DNA of 64,000 bases from Comamonadaceae bacterium (lineage in GTDB: Bacteria; Pseudomonadota; Gammaproteobacteria; Burkholderiales; Burkholderiaceae_C). The stretch's first letter is position 1. Each line of letters begins with the position of its first letter. A program made the position numbers and the translations under genes. The stretch is taken from positions 60,280-124,279 of the forward strand of contig CANCER010000009.1 of NCBI GenBank assembly GCA_947375135.1. The letters are read 5' to 3'. The notes below the pieces were generated by a model. It was given only the letters and a program-made list of their open reading frames with translations, searched no databases and was not told the origin of the DNA. Positions 9,961-19,337 of this stretch are shown here, piece after piece.

Positions 9961-11394
9961 ATGTCACGTCGCGCCACCAAAATCGTTGCCACCCTCGGCC
10001 CTGCCTCCAGCGACCCCGCACTGTTGGAGCAGATGATCCGCGCCGGCGTGAATGTGGTGCGTCTGAACTTCAGCCACGGCAAGGCGCAGGACCATATTGA
10101 CCGCGCCCGTCTGGTGCGCGAGGCCGCCAAGCGCGCCGGGCGCGAAGTGGCCATCATGGCGGACCTGCAAGGCCCCAAGATTCGCGTGGGAAAATTTGCC
10201 GAAGGCAAGGTGTTCCTGGAGCCCGGACAAAAATTTATCCTGGACGCGCAGCGTGTTGAACTGGGTGACATTGACGCGGTGGGCCTGGATTACAAGGAAC
10301 TCCCCCGCGAGGTGAAGGCTGGCGACGTCCTGTTGCTCAATGACGGCCTGATCGTGATCACGGTCGATGCGGTGCGCGGCGAGCAGGTACACACGACCGT
10401 CAAACTGGGTGGCGAGTTGTCCAATAACAAGGGCATCAACAAGCAAGGCGGTGGCCTCACGGCTCCGGCGCTGACCGCCAAGGACATGGACGACATCCGC
10501 ACCGCCATGAGTTTCCAGGCCGACTATGTGGCAGTGAGTTTCCCCAAGAACGCCACTGACATGGAAATGGCGCGCCAGTTGTGCAACGTGGCAGCGCATG
10601 AGTTCGGCCACAAACCGGGCCTGATTGCCAAGATCGAACGCGCCGAGGCGATTCCCCGTCTGCTGGAAATCCTGTTGGCCAGCGACGGCATCATGGTCGC
10701 GCGCGGTGACTTGGCCGTGGAAGTGGGCAATGCCATGGTGCCCGGCCTGCAAAAGCGGATGATCAAATTGGCCCGCGAGCACGATCGCGTCGTCATCACC
10801 GCCACACAGATGATGGAATCCATGATCACCAACCCGGTGCCTACCCGCGCCGAAGTGAGCGACGTGGCCAACGCCGTGCTGGATGGCACCGATGCGGTGA
10901 TGCTGTCGGCCGAAACTGCCGCCGGCAAGTACCCGCTGGAAACGATTGTGGAAATGGCCAATATCTGCCACACCGCAGAACGCGAAGAAAACTTCGAGCT
11001 GGAGGCCGACTTCTCCGGCAAGACCTTCCACCGCATTGACCAGACCATTGCGATGGGGGCTTTGTTTACCGCCCACCACCTGGGTGCCAAGGCGATCGTG
11101 GCCATGACCGATAGCGGCTCCACCGCCTTGTGGATGAGCCGCCACCTGATCCGCGTGCCGATTTACGCGCTCACCTCCAAGGTGGCCACGCAGCGCAAGA
11201 TGGCGCTGTACCGCAATGTGCGCCCCCTGTTTATCGACACCAGCGCCGACCGCGACACCGCGCTCAAGCAGGCTGAGGCCCACTTGAAGGGACGCGGCAT
11301 TGTGCAGAGCGGCGATGTGTATGCCATCACCTGCGGCGAGCCCATGGGCGCACCGGGCGGCACCAACATGCTCAAGATCTGCCGCGTGGACTAG
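9961..11394 (+). CDS. pyk: Pyruvate kinase
   Basis: Makes pyruvate and ATP from phosphoenolpyruvate and ADP at the end of glycolysis. The 477 residues show the N-terminal ATLGPASSDP and VRLNFSHG segments, the barrel motif IMVARGDLAVEVG, the TATQMMESMI segment and a C-terminal allosteric domain (about residues 355-477). The ATG is preceded by a clear AAGGAG ribosome site. It is adjacent to and co-directional with fbaA, separated by 151 bases that contain short repeats. Confidence 0.97.
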   Translation: MSRRATKIVATLGPASSDPALLEQMIRAGVNVVRLNFSHGKAQDHIDRARLVREAAKRAGREVAIMADLQGPKIRVGKFAEGKVFLEPGQKFILDAQRVELGDIDAVGLDYKELPREVKAGDVLLLNDGLIVITVDAVRGEQVHTTVKLGGELSNNKGINKQGGGLTAPALTAKDMDDIRTAMSFQADYVAVSFPKNATDMEMARQLCNVAAHEFGHKPGLIAKIERAEAIPRLLEILLASDGIMVARGDLAVEVGNAMVPGLQKRMIKLAREHDRVVITATQMMESMITNPVPTRAEVSDVANAVLDGTDAVMLSAETAAGKYPLETIVEMANICHTAEREENFELEADFSGKTFHRIDQTIAMGALFTAHHLGAKAIVAMTDSGSTALWMSRHLIRVPIYALTSKVATQRKMALYRNVRPLFIDTSADRDTALKQAEAHLKGRGIVQSGDVYAITCGEPMGAPGGTNMLKICRVD

Positions 11395-11480
11395 CCCGTC
11401 AAAGTGCTTTGTTGACCTGGGGCAGGCCGGTGCCAAGTGGACCGGTCTGATTTCAGGGGTGCGGCGTTAGAATTGCCGCT

Positions 11481-11507
11481 GGTAAAAGTTACCAAGTGGT
11501 TACCAAG
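11481..11507 (+). repeat. Paired GTTACCAAG repeats upstream of fbaA
   Basis: GTTACCAAG occurs at 11488-11496 and again at 11499-11507, eleven bases apart (one helical turn). The first copy overlaps an inverted repeat GGTAA-AAG-TTACC at 11481-11493. The block lies about 40 bases before the fbaA ATG, where a regulator or a 5' leader structure could act. No regulator is assigned. Confidence 0.4.
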
Positions 11508-11545
11508 GGTGGCCGCACTCACTATTCAACTTCCTGGGGTTAACA

Positions 11546-12610
11546 ATGGCACTTGTTTCCATGCGCGAGCTGCTCGACCATGCAGCAGTCAACGGCTACG
11601 GTATTCCGGCTTTCAACGTCAACAATCTGGAGCAGGTTCAGGCCGTGATGACCGCTGCCGACGCAGTCGGCGCACCCGTCATCCTGCAAGCCAGCGCCGG
11701 TGCCCGCAAATATGCCGGTGAAGCTTTTATCAAGCACTTGATTCTGGCGGCCGTCGAGGCCTATCCCCACATCCCTTTGGTGATGCACCAGGACCACGGC
11801 CAAAGCCCCGATATTTGCAGGGGCGCGATCAACCTGGGCTTCAGCTCCGTCATGATGGACGGCAGCCTGGAAGGCGACGGCAAGACCATTGCCAGCTTTG
11901 AATACAACGTGGAAGTCACCCGCAAAGTGGTCGACATGGCCCATGCCAGCGGCGTCACCGTCGAAGGCGAACTGGGTTGCCTGGGCAGCCTGGAAACCAT
12001 GAAGGGCGACAAGGAAGACGGCCACGGCACCGACGCCACCATGACCCGCGACCAAATGCTCACCAACCCCGAGCAGGCCGCCGAATTTGTCAAACGCACC
12101 CAGCTCGACGCCCTGGCCATTGCCATCGGCACCAGCCACGGCGCCTACAAGTTCACGCGCAAGCCCACGGGCGACATCCTGGCGATTGACCGCGTGATGG
12201 AAATCCACAAGCGCCTGCCCAACACCCACCTCGTGATGCACGGCTCCAGCAGCGTGCCGCAAGACCTGCTGGCCATCATCAACCAGTATGGTGGCAAGAT
12301 GAAGGAGACCTACGGCGTGCCCGTGGAAGAAATCCAGAAGGCCATCCAGTTCGGCGTGCGCAAAATCAATATCGACACCGATATCCGTTTGGCTATGACC
12401 GCTGCCGCGCGCAAGTTCATGGCTGAGAACCCCGAGAAATTCGATGCCCGCGACTGGCTTAAACCCGCCCGCGAAGCTGCCATGTCCATCTGCAAGCAGC
12501 GCTACCTCGAGTTCGGCTGCGAGGGCCAGGGCAGCAAAATCAAAGGCGACAGCCTCTCGGTGGTGGCTGCGCGCTACGCCAAGGGCGAACTGGCGCAAGT
12601 GGTTCAGTAA
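11546..12610 (+). CDS. fbaA: Class II fructose-bisphosphate aldolase
   Basis: Zinc-dependent cleavage and condensation of fructose 1,6-bisphosphate in glycolysis and gluconeogenesis. It has 354 residues. Motifs are [11 protein letters not shown] near the N terminus, the zinc-binding VMHQDHGQS, the [14 protein letters not shown] segment, and VHGSSSVP-type and [10 protein letters not shown] phosphate-binding regions. The length and the [14 protein letters not shown] start resemble the subgroup usually labelled Calvin-cycle type. It lies between pyk and a SWIM-domain gene and is followed by a strong terminator. Confidence 0.96.
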   Translation: MALVSMRELLDHAAVNGYGIPAFNVNNLEQVQAVMTAADAVGAPVILQASAGARKYAGEAFIKHLILAAVEAYPHIPLVMHQDHGQSPDICRGAINLGFSSVMMDGSLEGDGKTIASFEYNVEVTRKVVDMAHASGVTVEGELGCLGSLETMKGDKEDGHGTDATMTRDQMLTNPEQAAEFVKRTQLDALAIAIGTSHGAYKFTRKPTGDILAIDRVMEIHKRLPNTHLVMHGSSSVPQDLLAIINQYGGKMKETYGVPVEEIQKAIQFGVRKINIDTDIRLAMTAAARKFMAENPEKFDARDWLKPAREAAMSICKQRYLEFGCEGQGSKIKGDSLSVVAARYAKGELAQVVQ

Positions 12611-12643
12611 AGCTGCCACACAGCGTCATCCCTGACTGAGAAG

Positions 12644-12665
12644 GCCGCCGCAAGGCGGCTTTTTT
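12644..12665 (+). terminator. Rho-independent terminator after fbaA
   Basis: A perfect GCCGCC / GGCGGC stem (12644-12649, 12654-12659) with loop GCAA and six T (12660-12665), 33 bases after the fbaA stop. Confidence 0.88.
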
Positions 12666-12714
12666 GTATTCAATATCCCCCAACCCCATCGGCAGAGTAA
12701 TACAGGAGCCCGCA

Positions 12715-14574
12715 TTGCCAAACAGCATGGACATGAAACGACCTACGGCCTCACCCATGGACGAAGACAGCATGCGTGTGCTGAACTTGCTGTCGGATGC
12801 GGCGCTGCGCAACTGCGCCGGGCCTTCCGTGTTCCAGCGTGGGCGGACCTATGCCAGCAGCGTTGCGGCGCTGGACGTGCAATGGACCTTGGCGCAGGAT
12901 GGAAGCGGTGTTGATGCCCACGCGACGGTGGAGGGAACCCAGCACTACGCGGTAGAGCTATCGGTTCTGACGGACGAGGCCGTCGAGAAGGAGGGTGCTG
13001 TGAGCGGCGACTGCGACTGCCCGCAGGGTCAGGATGGCAATTTCTGCAAACACCAGGTCGCCTTGGCGCTGGTCTTGCGCGACATCCTGGGCCGCGACGC
13101 CCCAGAGCACAGCGCCAGCGCCGAAAAGAAAGAGGCCGCTGCTGCCAAGCGCGCCAAAACCCAGGCCGACAAGCGCAACACACTCCAAGCCTTTGTGCAG
13201 TCTCAAAGTGCGGACGATCTCGCACTGCACGTATGGGAATGGGCGCAAACCAACCGCGATGTGATGGCCGACCTGAAAGCCTGGGCAGCACAGGCGCAGG
13301 CGGGAAAAAGCCCCAAGGCCCTGAAGACAGCTATTACCGAGATGCTCAAGGCCAGCGGCTTTCTGAACTGGCGTGCGGCAAGTGACTACGCGCGACGCGC
13401 CGAAAAAGTGCTGCCCTTGCTGGAGCGGGCCATGCAAAGTGACCCCGCAGAGGCACGCGCCTTGTGTGGGCATGCGCTGATGCGCCTCTACAAGGTAGGA
13501 GGCCAGACCGATGACTCCAACGGCATGGTCAGTGGAGTGATGTCCGCCGTGCAGGGCCTCTTGCTGCGCTGTCTGGAAGCGGCCAAGCCGCCGGATAGCT
13601 GGCTGGGTGACTGGTTCAAGCTGATGCAGGCGGATCCTTGGGGCAACTGGAGCGAGCGTGCCGTGCTCGATGTTGCCGGGCCGGCCTTGCAAGAGGCCTA
13701 TAGCCGCAAGGTTGCTGCCGATTGGCAGGCTTATGTGCCGGACACCGCATGGACTGCGCATAGCAGGCACTACTGGGACATGAACCGCTGGAAGTTGCGC
13801 CGGCGCTATCTGGAAGACCTGCAACACCAGGGCGACCCGATGGCAGTGATCGAGGCCATGCGCAGCAGCGCACAGGAAGCACGCGAACACAGTGAATTGG
13901 TGGAGTACTGCGAGTCCCAACAAAAGTACCGCGAAGCCCTGCAATTTGCCCAAGCCAGATACAAGTTGTTTCCCACGGACCACCGTGCGCAAAGTGACCT
14001 GCTGCGCTGTTACGAGCGCGATGGCTGGGGCGAAGAAGCACTGGCCATGCGCCGCAAGCAACTGAAACAGTCCCCAACGCCCGCGCATTTCCTGGCGGTA
14101 CTTCAGGCCGCCAAGTCCGCAGGCAAAGATGTCGTTGCCTACCGCGACGCTCTCTACCAATGGGCAGAGGCCAAAGAGCGCGAGACCAAGCCCGTGCAGC
14201 GCGCCATGTCGCCCGGTGAATTGCAGCGGCACCAGGCGCGGCATGTGGGTACAAGAGCGGAGTGGCTTCTGGCCGAGGGGCTGGTGACGCAAGCCCTCGC
14301 ACTGGTGCAGCCACCCCATGTGTGCCAACCCAAGTTGCTGGAGCAGATTGCGTCCAAGCTGCCGCAAGAGCAGAACGAAGAAGCGGTCCAATTGTTGTTG
14401 CGCGTGTTTGCCCTTGAGATGCCCCGTGCCGACTCGCCGTACCGGGAAGTCCTGGATCTGGTGCGGGAAATCTGCAAGCGCATGGACTCGCAACCGCGCA
14501 AGCAATGGCTGCTCCACCTGCAGGCGCACTACAAGGCAAAACGCAACTTCATCAAAGGCCTTGAAACCTTGTAG
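12715..14574 (+). CDS. SWIM zinc-finger protein with helical repeat C-terminal half
   Basis: A cytoplasmic protein of about 619 residues. A SWIM-type zinc site CDC-x9-CKH lies near residues 100-115 ([18 protein letters not shown]). It is followed by an Ala/Lys-rich linker and a long alpha-helical, TPR-like region (for example [20 protein letters not shown]). SWIM fingers bind nucleic acid or protein; the exact role here is unknown. Start choice: a TTG at 12715 has AGGAG six bases upstream, whereas the ATGs at 12727 and 12733 have no ribosome site at the right distance. It sits between the fbaA terminator and purC, interrupting an otherwise common gene order. Confidence 0.75.
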   Translation: MPNSMDMKRPTASPMDEDSMRVLNLLSDAALRNCAGPSVFQRGRTYASSVAALDVQWTLAQDGSGVDAHATVEGTQHYAVELSVLTDEAVEKEGAVSGDCDCPQGQDGNFCKHQVALALVLRDILGRDAPEHSASAEKKEAAAAKRAKTQADKRNTLQAFVQSQSADDLALHVWEWAQTNRDVMADLKAWAAQAQAGKSPKALKTAITEMLKASGFLNWRAASDYARRAEKVLPLLERAMQSDPAEARALCGHALMRLYKVGGQTDDSNGMVSGVMSAVQGLLLRCLEAAKPPDSWLGDWFKLMQADPWGNWSERAVLDVAGPALQEAYSRKVAADWQAYVPDTAWTAHSRHYWDMNRWKLRRRYLEDLQHQGDPMAVIEAMRSSAQEAREHSELVEYCESQQKYREALQFAQARYKLFPTDHRAQSDLLRCYERDGWGEEALAMRRKQLKQSPTPAHFLAVLQAAKSAGKDVVAYRDALYQWAEAKERETKPVQRAMSPGELQRHQARHVGTRAEWLLAEGLVTQALALVQPPHVCQPKLLEQIASKLPQEQNEEAVQLLLRVFALEMPRADSPYREVLDLVREICKRMDSQPRKQWLLHLQAHYKAKRNFIKGLETL

Positions 14575-14645
14575 CGGACACTTGCGATAATCAACCGGTA
14601 GCCGCCAGCGAAAGCGCGGTCAGCTTTTTTTACCTTCAGGACGTC

Positions 14646-15551
14646 ATGACCTCAGTAGTACACACCTCGGCCCTCTCTCTGCCCCTGCTCGCCCGTGGCA
14701 AGGTGCGCGATAACTACGCGGTGGGCGATGATCGCATCCTGATGGTGGCCAGCGACCGCCTGTCCGCCTTCGACGTCATCATGGGGGAACCCATTCCCGG
14801 CAAAGGCGCGCTGCTGACGCAGATGGCCCTGTTCTGGTTTGAGAAGCTGGGCCCGCATGGCGCCAACATCTGCCCCAACCACCTCACCGGTGATGCACCC
14901 GAGAGCGTGGTGCTGCCCAACGAAGTGGCGCAGGTGACCGGCCGCTCCATGCTGGTCAAGCGCCTCAAGCCCCTGCCCGTGGAAGCCGTGGTGCGCGGCT
15001 ACCTGGCCGGCAGTGGCTGGAAGGAATACCAGGAAAACAGCGCGGTCTGCGGCGTGCAACTACCCCCGGGCTTGAAGAATGCCTCCAAGCTGCCCGAGCC
15101 CATCTACACCCCGGCTGCCAAGGCGGCCGTGGGCGACCACGACGAGAACATCACCTTCGAGAAGACGGTCGAAATGATCGGGTTGGACCTCGCCACCCGG
15201 ATCCGTGATTTGAGCATCCGCATCTACAAGACTGCGGCCGAGTTCGCACTCACCAAGGGCATCATCATTGCCGACACCAAGTTTGAGTTCGGCCTGGACC
15301 AGGACGGCACGCTCACGCTCATGGACGAGGTGCTGACACCCGACTCCTCGCGCTTCTGGCCGCAGGAAAGTTACCAGGAAGGTACCAACCCGCCGAGCTA
15401 CGACAAGCAGTTTGTGCGCGACTGGCTGGAGCAGGCGCAGGTGGATGGCAAGCCCTGGAGCAAAACGCCCCCCGCGCCCCGCGTACCAAACGAGGTGATC
15501 GCCAAGACGGCTGCCAAGTACCAGGAGGCGTTGCAGCGGTTGACGGCTTGA
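14646..15551 (+). CDS. purC: Phosphoribosylaminoimidazole-succinocarboxamide synthase (SAICAR synthetase)
   Basis: Joins aspartate to CAIR in purine synthesis. The 301 residues include the [14 protein letters not shown] start, the [19 protein letters not shown] segment, [14 protein letters not shown] and the [13 protein letters not shown] metal and substrate region. The long form is typical of proteobacterial homologues near purE/purK. Here purE and purK lie about 4.8 kb further on, beyond four intervening genes. A bidirectional terminator follows. Confidence 0.96.
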   Translation: MTSVVHTSALSLPLLARGKVRDNYAVGDDRILMVASDRLSAFDVIMGEPIPGKGALLTQMALFWFEKLGPHGANICPNHLTGDAPESVVLPNEVAQVTGRSMLVKRLKPLPVEAVVRGYLAGSGWKEYQENSAVCGVQLPPGLKNASKLPEPIYTPAAKAAVGDHDENITFEKTVEMIGLDLATRIRDLSIRIYKTAAEFALTKGIIIADTKFEFGLDQDGTLTLMDEVLTPDSSRFWPQESYQEGTNPPSYDKQFVRDWLEQAQVDGKPWSKTPPAPRVPNEVIAKTAAKYQEALQRLTA

Positions 15552-15571
15552 GGTTGCCAATGCGGACATAA

Positions 15572-15599
15572 AAAAACGCAGCCTGTGGGCTGCGTTTTT
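15572..15599. terminator. Bidirectional terminator between purC and the OmpW gene
   Basis: A perfect 12-base stem (AAAAACGCAGCC at 15572-15583, GGCTGCGTTTTT at 15588-15599) with loop TGTG. The A run on one side and T run on the other let it end transcripts from both directions. Confidence 0.93.
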
Positions 15600-15619
15600 C
15601 TTGGAGCGAGCGCTTCTAT

Positions 15620-16288
15620 TTAGAACTTAAAGCCCAGCGACAGACTGACGGACGAAGGGTCTAAATTGATGTCCGCGGTTTGTCCGGTGGATAAGTGGGT
15701 TGTTGTTTTCAAAATGCTCTTGGTGTAGACCAAGTCGAGGGACCACTTGTCTGAAAGTGCAGCCGATATTCCGACTTGCGGCGTCAAAATGAATTGTGAA
15801 TCCACCGTGACCTTGGTTGGTGGGCCGCCCGGATTGGTCAACGCAGTAAGGGCTGCATTTCCCTTTGCATTGAAGAAGTATGCATAGGTCGCACCAATGC
15901 CCACGTACGGCCTGAATGTGGAGTTGGCTTCCAGGAAACGGTACTGAATGAAGATGGATGCTGGCAAGGCATCGACTTGGCCAACTTCACCGGCACCCTT
16001 CAGTGCTCCTGCACCATAGAGCTTGTGTGTAAAGGGGGGGGCAATCGGTACATCCACGGACAAGTTGTCTGTGTACATGTACGTGATACCACCCGATATC
16101 TGATTTGCAGCACCGACGTCCGTTCTGGAGTTGGAAAAGCTGGGCGCACTTAACAACCCGCCGGTCACTTCTGGTGTCAGTGTTGTCAATCCAATTCGTC
16201 CCATCCACGTTCCCGCGCTTTGAGCGCAGGCTGTTTGCGTAAGCAGTGCGGCTGCGGTGATGGCCAAAAGCTGTGTATGTATTTTCAT
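15620..16288 (-). CDS. OmpW-family outer membrane protein
   Basis: A 222-residue exported beta-barrel. A signal peptide (MKIHTQLLAITAAALLTQTACAQ) is followed by the OmpW-like start SAGTWMGRIGLTTLTPE, alternating strands (FRPYVGIGATYAYFF, KWSLDLVYTKSIL) and a terminal strand ending in Phe (SLGFKF), as expected for outer-membrane insertion. OmpW proteins form small hydrophobic channels. The ATG at 16288 has GGAG upstream; longer upstream codons in the frame belong to the 3' end of the GDSL gene, which ends 25 bases earlier, so the two may be co-transcribed. Confidence 0.88.
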   Translation of the reverse strand: MKIHTQLLAITAAALLTQTACAQSAGTWMGRIGLTTLTPEVTGGLLSAPSFSNSRTDVGAANQISGGITYMYTDNLSVDVPIAPPFTHKLYGAGALKGAGEVGQVDALPASIFIQYRFLEANSTFRPYVGIGATYAYFFNAKGNAALTALTNPGGPPTKVTVDSQFILTPQVGISAALSDKWSLDLVYTKSILKTTTHLSTGQTADINLDPSSVSLSLGFKF

Positions 16289-16313
16289 AAATTTATCTCC
16301 TTGACATTCGTTG

Positions 16314-17495
16314 TTACAGCCAGCCGGCGAATACCAGGGACTTGGAAGCCAACTGGGCCAGGAGTTGGTAGCCGTATGGTGTCGGATGGAAATTGTCAGA
16401 AAACGCATAGGTCTTCCACCAGTTGGCTCCACCGGTTGCGCCGACCGGCGGTGTCAGTGCGGATAGCGCAGTGTCAGTACATGTTGAAAAAGTGTACGTT
16501 GGGATGCCAGCGCTCGATCCCGTCGCAGGACATGCCGGCGTGGTGACATTGGTCAGTCCGTACTGTTCCGGATGTTTGACTTCATCATCCATGCTTGTGT
16601 AGAAGTCAACGACGACAACACTGTTTATGCCGCTGGCTCTAGCGCTCAAACGGGTATTGAACGCAACCATCCAGCTGCGGAACAAACCTTCAGCTTGTGC
16701 TCTTGCGGGGGCACCATTTGCAGTCCCAACTTGATCCAACACAGCCTGAACATAGGGCGTGACCACAATGTTGGGCATGTTCAAGATGAGTACATGCTGC
16801 GCACCTTTATTCAATATCTGGCTTTGAATGGTGTCAAAGAAGATATCGGCAACCGCAGTCATGTAAGTCCCGCCGATGGAAGCAAACCCGGCCGGTCCTG
16901 TTAGCAATGTATTGTCAACCAGCGTGGGGTCCAAGACCTCCTTCAGGAAGCTGGAATACGGTGGGATGCCCACCCCACCGGTCGCTGCGGAACCCAAATA
17001 CTTGGCCACCAGGTCTGCCGTGTCATTGCCGCCCCCGTCGATCAGTACCAAGTCCGTAGCTGAATATGTGCCAATCGCTGCGCCCGCATCGGTCATTTGC
17101 TTGAGGATGGAAAAGGGAAGGTTTGCTCCTCCACTTGCAATGGGGTTGTGAATTTTTCCCTTGCCTACGCCATAGCTCGTGCATCCCGTGGTTGTTGGGT
17201 TTGCAATGAACATTGGGCCTGTGCCCGTAAATTGGTAGGCGTTGCAAAGACTGGGGATGCCGTAAGCACTCGCAATGCGTTCTGTCCAAATTTGATGCGT
17301 TGCTCCTTGAACGGAAAAAATTCGATTTCCCAAGGCCGCATTAAAAGTTCCACTGTCGGTAAGGCTATCGCCAAAAACCTTGACCGACTTGATGCTGACT
17401 TTCGGCGTCTGGTTGCCATCCCCTCCACCACCACCGCAAGCCGCAAGAATCAGGGCTGCGCCTACCGCAGCCCAGGTTGTTTTCGTGAATTTCAT
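16314..17495 (-). CDS. GDSL-family (SGNH) lipase/esterase lipoprotein
   Basis: A 393-residue hydrolase. The N terminus is a lipoprotein signal ending in the lipobox LAAC followed by a Gly run, so it is probably membrane-anchored. The GDSL block I (VFGDSLTDSGTF) supplies the nucleophilic Ser, block III-type GGGND follows (LIDGGGNDTADL), and block V DNFHPTPYGYQL near the C terminus supplies Asp and His. The ATG at 17495 follows GGAGA. It precedes the OmpW gene by 25 bases and is divergent from a FadL-type transporter. This grouping suggests lipid or ester turnover at the cell surface, but the substrate cannot be told. Confidence 0.88.
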   Translation of the reverse strand: MKFTKTTWAAVGAALILAACGGGGGDGNQTPKVSIKSVKVFGDSLTDSGTFNAALGNRIFSVQGATHQIWTERIASAYGIPSLCNAYQFTGTGPMFIANPTTTGCTSYGVGKGKIHNPIASGGANLPFSILKQMTDAGAAIGTYSATDLVLIDGGGNDTADLVAKYLGSAATGGVGIPPYSSFLKEVLDPTLVDNTLLTGPAGFASIGGTYMTAVADIFFDTIQSQILNKGAQHVLILNMPNIVVTPYVQAVLDQVGTANGAPARAQAEGLFRSWMVAFNTRLSARASGINSVVVVDFYTSMDDEVKHPEQYGLTNVTTPACPATGSSAGIPTYTFSTCTDTALSALTPPVGATGGANWWKTYAFSDNFHPTPYGYQLLAQLASKSLVFAGWL

Positions 17496-17930
17496 TCGAC
17501 GTCTCCACATTGATTTTCGAAAAATAGAACGACCGTGCTATTCCTGCTGTTAATCATCCTATGTGCTCCCAACTTTAAGGAGAGGGTAAACACCCAAGCG
17601 CTGAAAAAACGAGTTTATTTTTGATAAAAAGCAACAGCAAGGGAGTTCTTTTGCCTATGGTGGTGACTATAGGAAAAGCCAAATAAAACGACATTTAAAA
17701 AATAAATACCTTTAATTTTTAACAAATAATGGATTTACATTTGTTTTATCGGATGATGGCCATGTTTTGGTGGTGATCTGATTGTGTGTCGACGAACAAA
17801 TGCAGGCCCATTGCAGGTCGCTGCTTGGGTTCGTGATTTCCTCAATAAATTCACCTTCTTTGACCATCCTGGTTTTAAGTTCTAGACTTTGTCTCGGGAA
17901 TCCTCCCATTCACTAGGTAGAGACAAAAAG
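17496..17930. other. AT-rich divergent promoter region between the GDSL lipase and FadL genes
   Basis: 435 bases without a convincing gene. The centre (about 17600-17720) is strongly A/T-rich, unlike the flanking coding DNA, and probably holds the promoters of both divergent genes. The only clear structure is a stem-loop directly before the fadL start (separate entry). No recognised operator was found. Confidence 0.5.
17888..17927 (+). promoter_or_regulatory. Leader stem-loop before the FadL start
   Basis: TTTGTCTC (17888-17895) pairs perfectly with GAGACAAA (17920-17927) around a 24-base loop. The 3' arm ends three bases before the ATG at 17931 and covers the only purine-rich stretch that could be the ribosome site. 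It could therefore limit translation initiation. No regulator is known. Confidence 0.45.
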
Positions 17931-19226
17931 ATGGCATACAAAGCACACTCACAACTGGTTGCGACGCTGATTCTGGGCCTGGCGTCCGGATACGCGGCGG
18001 CTGCGGGATTTCAATTGCTGGAGCAAAACGTCAGCGGCTTGGGCAACGCCTATGCCGGCTCGGCCGCCGTGGCGGAGAACGCCAGCACGATTTTTTATAA
18101 CCCGGCGGGTATGACCCAGCTGAAGGCGCACGAGTTTTCTGCGGGCGTGGCCGCGATCGGGCCTAGCTTCAAGTTCTCGGACGGCGGATCCAATGTGGGG
18201 CTCCTCGCGGGCACGGGCAATGGGGGCGACGCGGGCAGTTGGGCCTATGTGCCCAACGCCTACCTGTCCGCCGCGCTGAACAAGGACCTGTATGTGGGAG
18301 TCGGTATCAGCGCGCCATTCGGTCTGAAGACGGAGTACAACAGCCCGTGGCTTGGTTCGGCGCAGTCCAACAGTTTCAGTGTGGAAACCATGAACATCAA
18401 CCCTTCGATTGCCTACCGCGTGAGCGACAAGGTGTCCCTCGGGGGCGGTTTGAATTGGCAGCACATTGATGCGAAGTACAAACGCCTGGCAGCGGTGGAG
18501 ACTGCTTCGGGTGTCCCTGGCGCGGTGCTGGTCAAGGCGCCGGTGGTGGCCACGCTGGCGGGCAATTCCTGGGGTTGGAATCTGGGCGGCTTGTTCACCT
18601 TGTCACCGGCAACCAAGGTGGGTGTCTCCTACCGCTCGTCGGTCAACCAGGACACCACGGGCGACGTCGTGACGACCAGCAGCATCCCGGCCGTGAATGC
18701 AGCGAAATCCAGCAATGTCAGCGCGAGCTTGAAGCTTCCGGATACGCTCATCGCCAGCGCGACCCATCAGCTCGACGGCAAGTGGCAGCTGTTGGGTGAT
18801 GTGTCCTGGACCGGCTGGAGCAGTATTTCCCAACTGGATTTGATGCGAACCAGTGGCGCACTCACTGGCCAAAGCGCGCAAAAGCTGATCATCGATTTTC
18901 GGGATACCTGGCGTGTTGCCCTGGGTGCCAACTACCAGTACAACCCGGACCTCACGTTGAAATTCGGCCTTGGCTTTGACCAGACGCCGGTGAAGGGTGC
19001 TTCCACGCGCTTGGTGTCGTTGCCGGACAATGACCGCACCGAACTCTCGACCGGCGCGCAATGGAAGCTGAGCGGTGGCTCGACGGTGGATCTCGGGCTT
19101 GCGTACCTCTACTTTTCGGATGCGTCCATCGCCAACGACCAGATCGCAGATCACCGTGGACTGGTCAAGGGCAATTACGCCGGCAGCGCCTGGCTTCTGG
19201 GCGTGCAGTACTCCGTTCCCTTCTAA
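17931..19226 (+). CDS. FadL/OmpP1-family outer membrane transporter
   Basis: A 431-residue outer-membrane protein for uptake of long-chain fatty acids or other hydrophobic compounds. After a signal peptide (ATLILGLASGYAAAA) come the family hallmarks GFQLLEQNVSGLGNAYAG and NPAGMTQL, the plug/hatch region of FadL. Repeated amphipathic strands follow to a terminal YSVPF, a typical C-terminal Phe for barrel assembly. Divergent to the GDSL lipase and OmpW genes, so the three may form a lipid-scavenging set (inference). The upstream in-frame TTG at 17889 is not needed. Confidence 0.93.
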   Translation: MAYKAHSQLVATLILGLASGYAAAAGFQLLEQNVSGLGNAYAGSAAVAENASTIFYNPAGMTQLKAHEFSAGVAAIGPSFKFSDGGSNVGLLAGTGNGGDAGSWAYVPNAYLSAALNKDLYVGVGISAPFGLKTEYNSPWLGSAQSNSFSVETMNINPSIAYRVSDKVSLGGGLNWQHIDAKYKRLAAVETASGVPGAVLVKAPVVATLAGNSWGWNLGGLFTLSPATKVGVSYRSSVNQDTTGDVVTTSSIPAVNAAKSSNVSASLKLPDTLIASATHQLDGKWQLLGDVSWTGWSSISQLDLMRTSGALTGQSAQKLIIDFRDTWRVALGANYQYNPDLTLKFGLGFDQTPVKGASTRLVSLPDNDRTELSTGAQWKLSGGSTVDLGLAYLYFSDASIANDQIADHRGLVKGNYAGSAWLLGVQYSVPF

Positions 19227-19242
19227 GCACGACCCAACCCTT

Positions 19243-19273
19243 TGGCGGGCGCGTCCGAAGACGATGCCCGCCA
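19243..19273. other. Hairpin between the convergent fadL and cnoX genes
   Basis: TGGCGGGC (19243-19250) pairs with GCCCGCCA (19266-19273). There is no T run, so it is a weak terminator candidate only. Confidence 0.35.
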
Positions 19274-19337
19274 GGATCGCGTTCATTCAGCGGCCATGCG
19301 GCAGCCTGATGCGCGCGATTTGTATTTCAGTGCGTGA

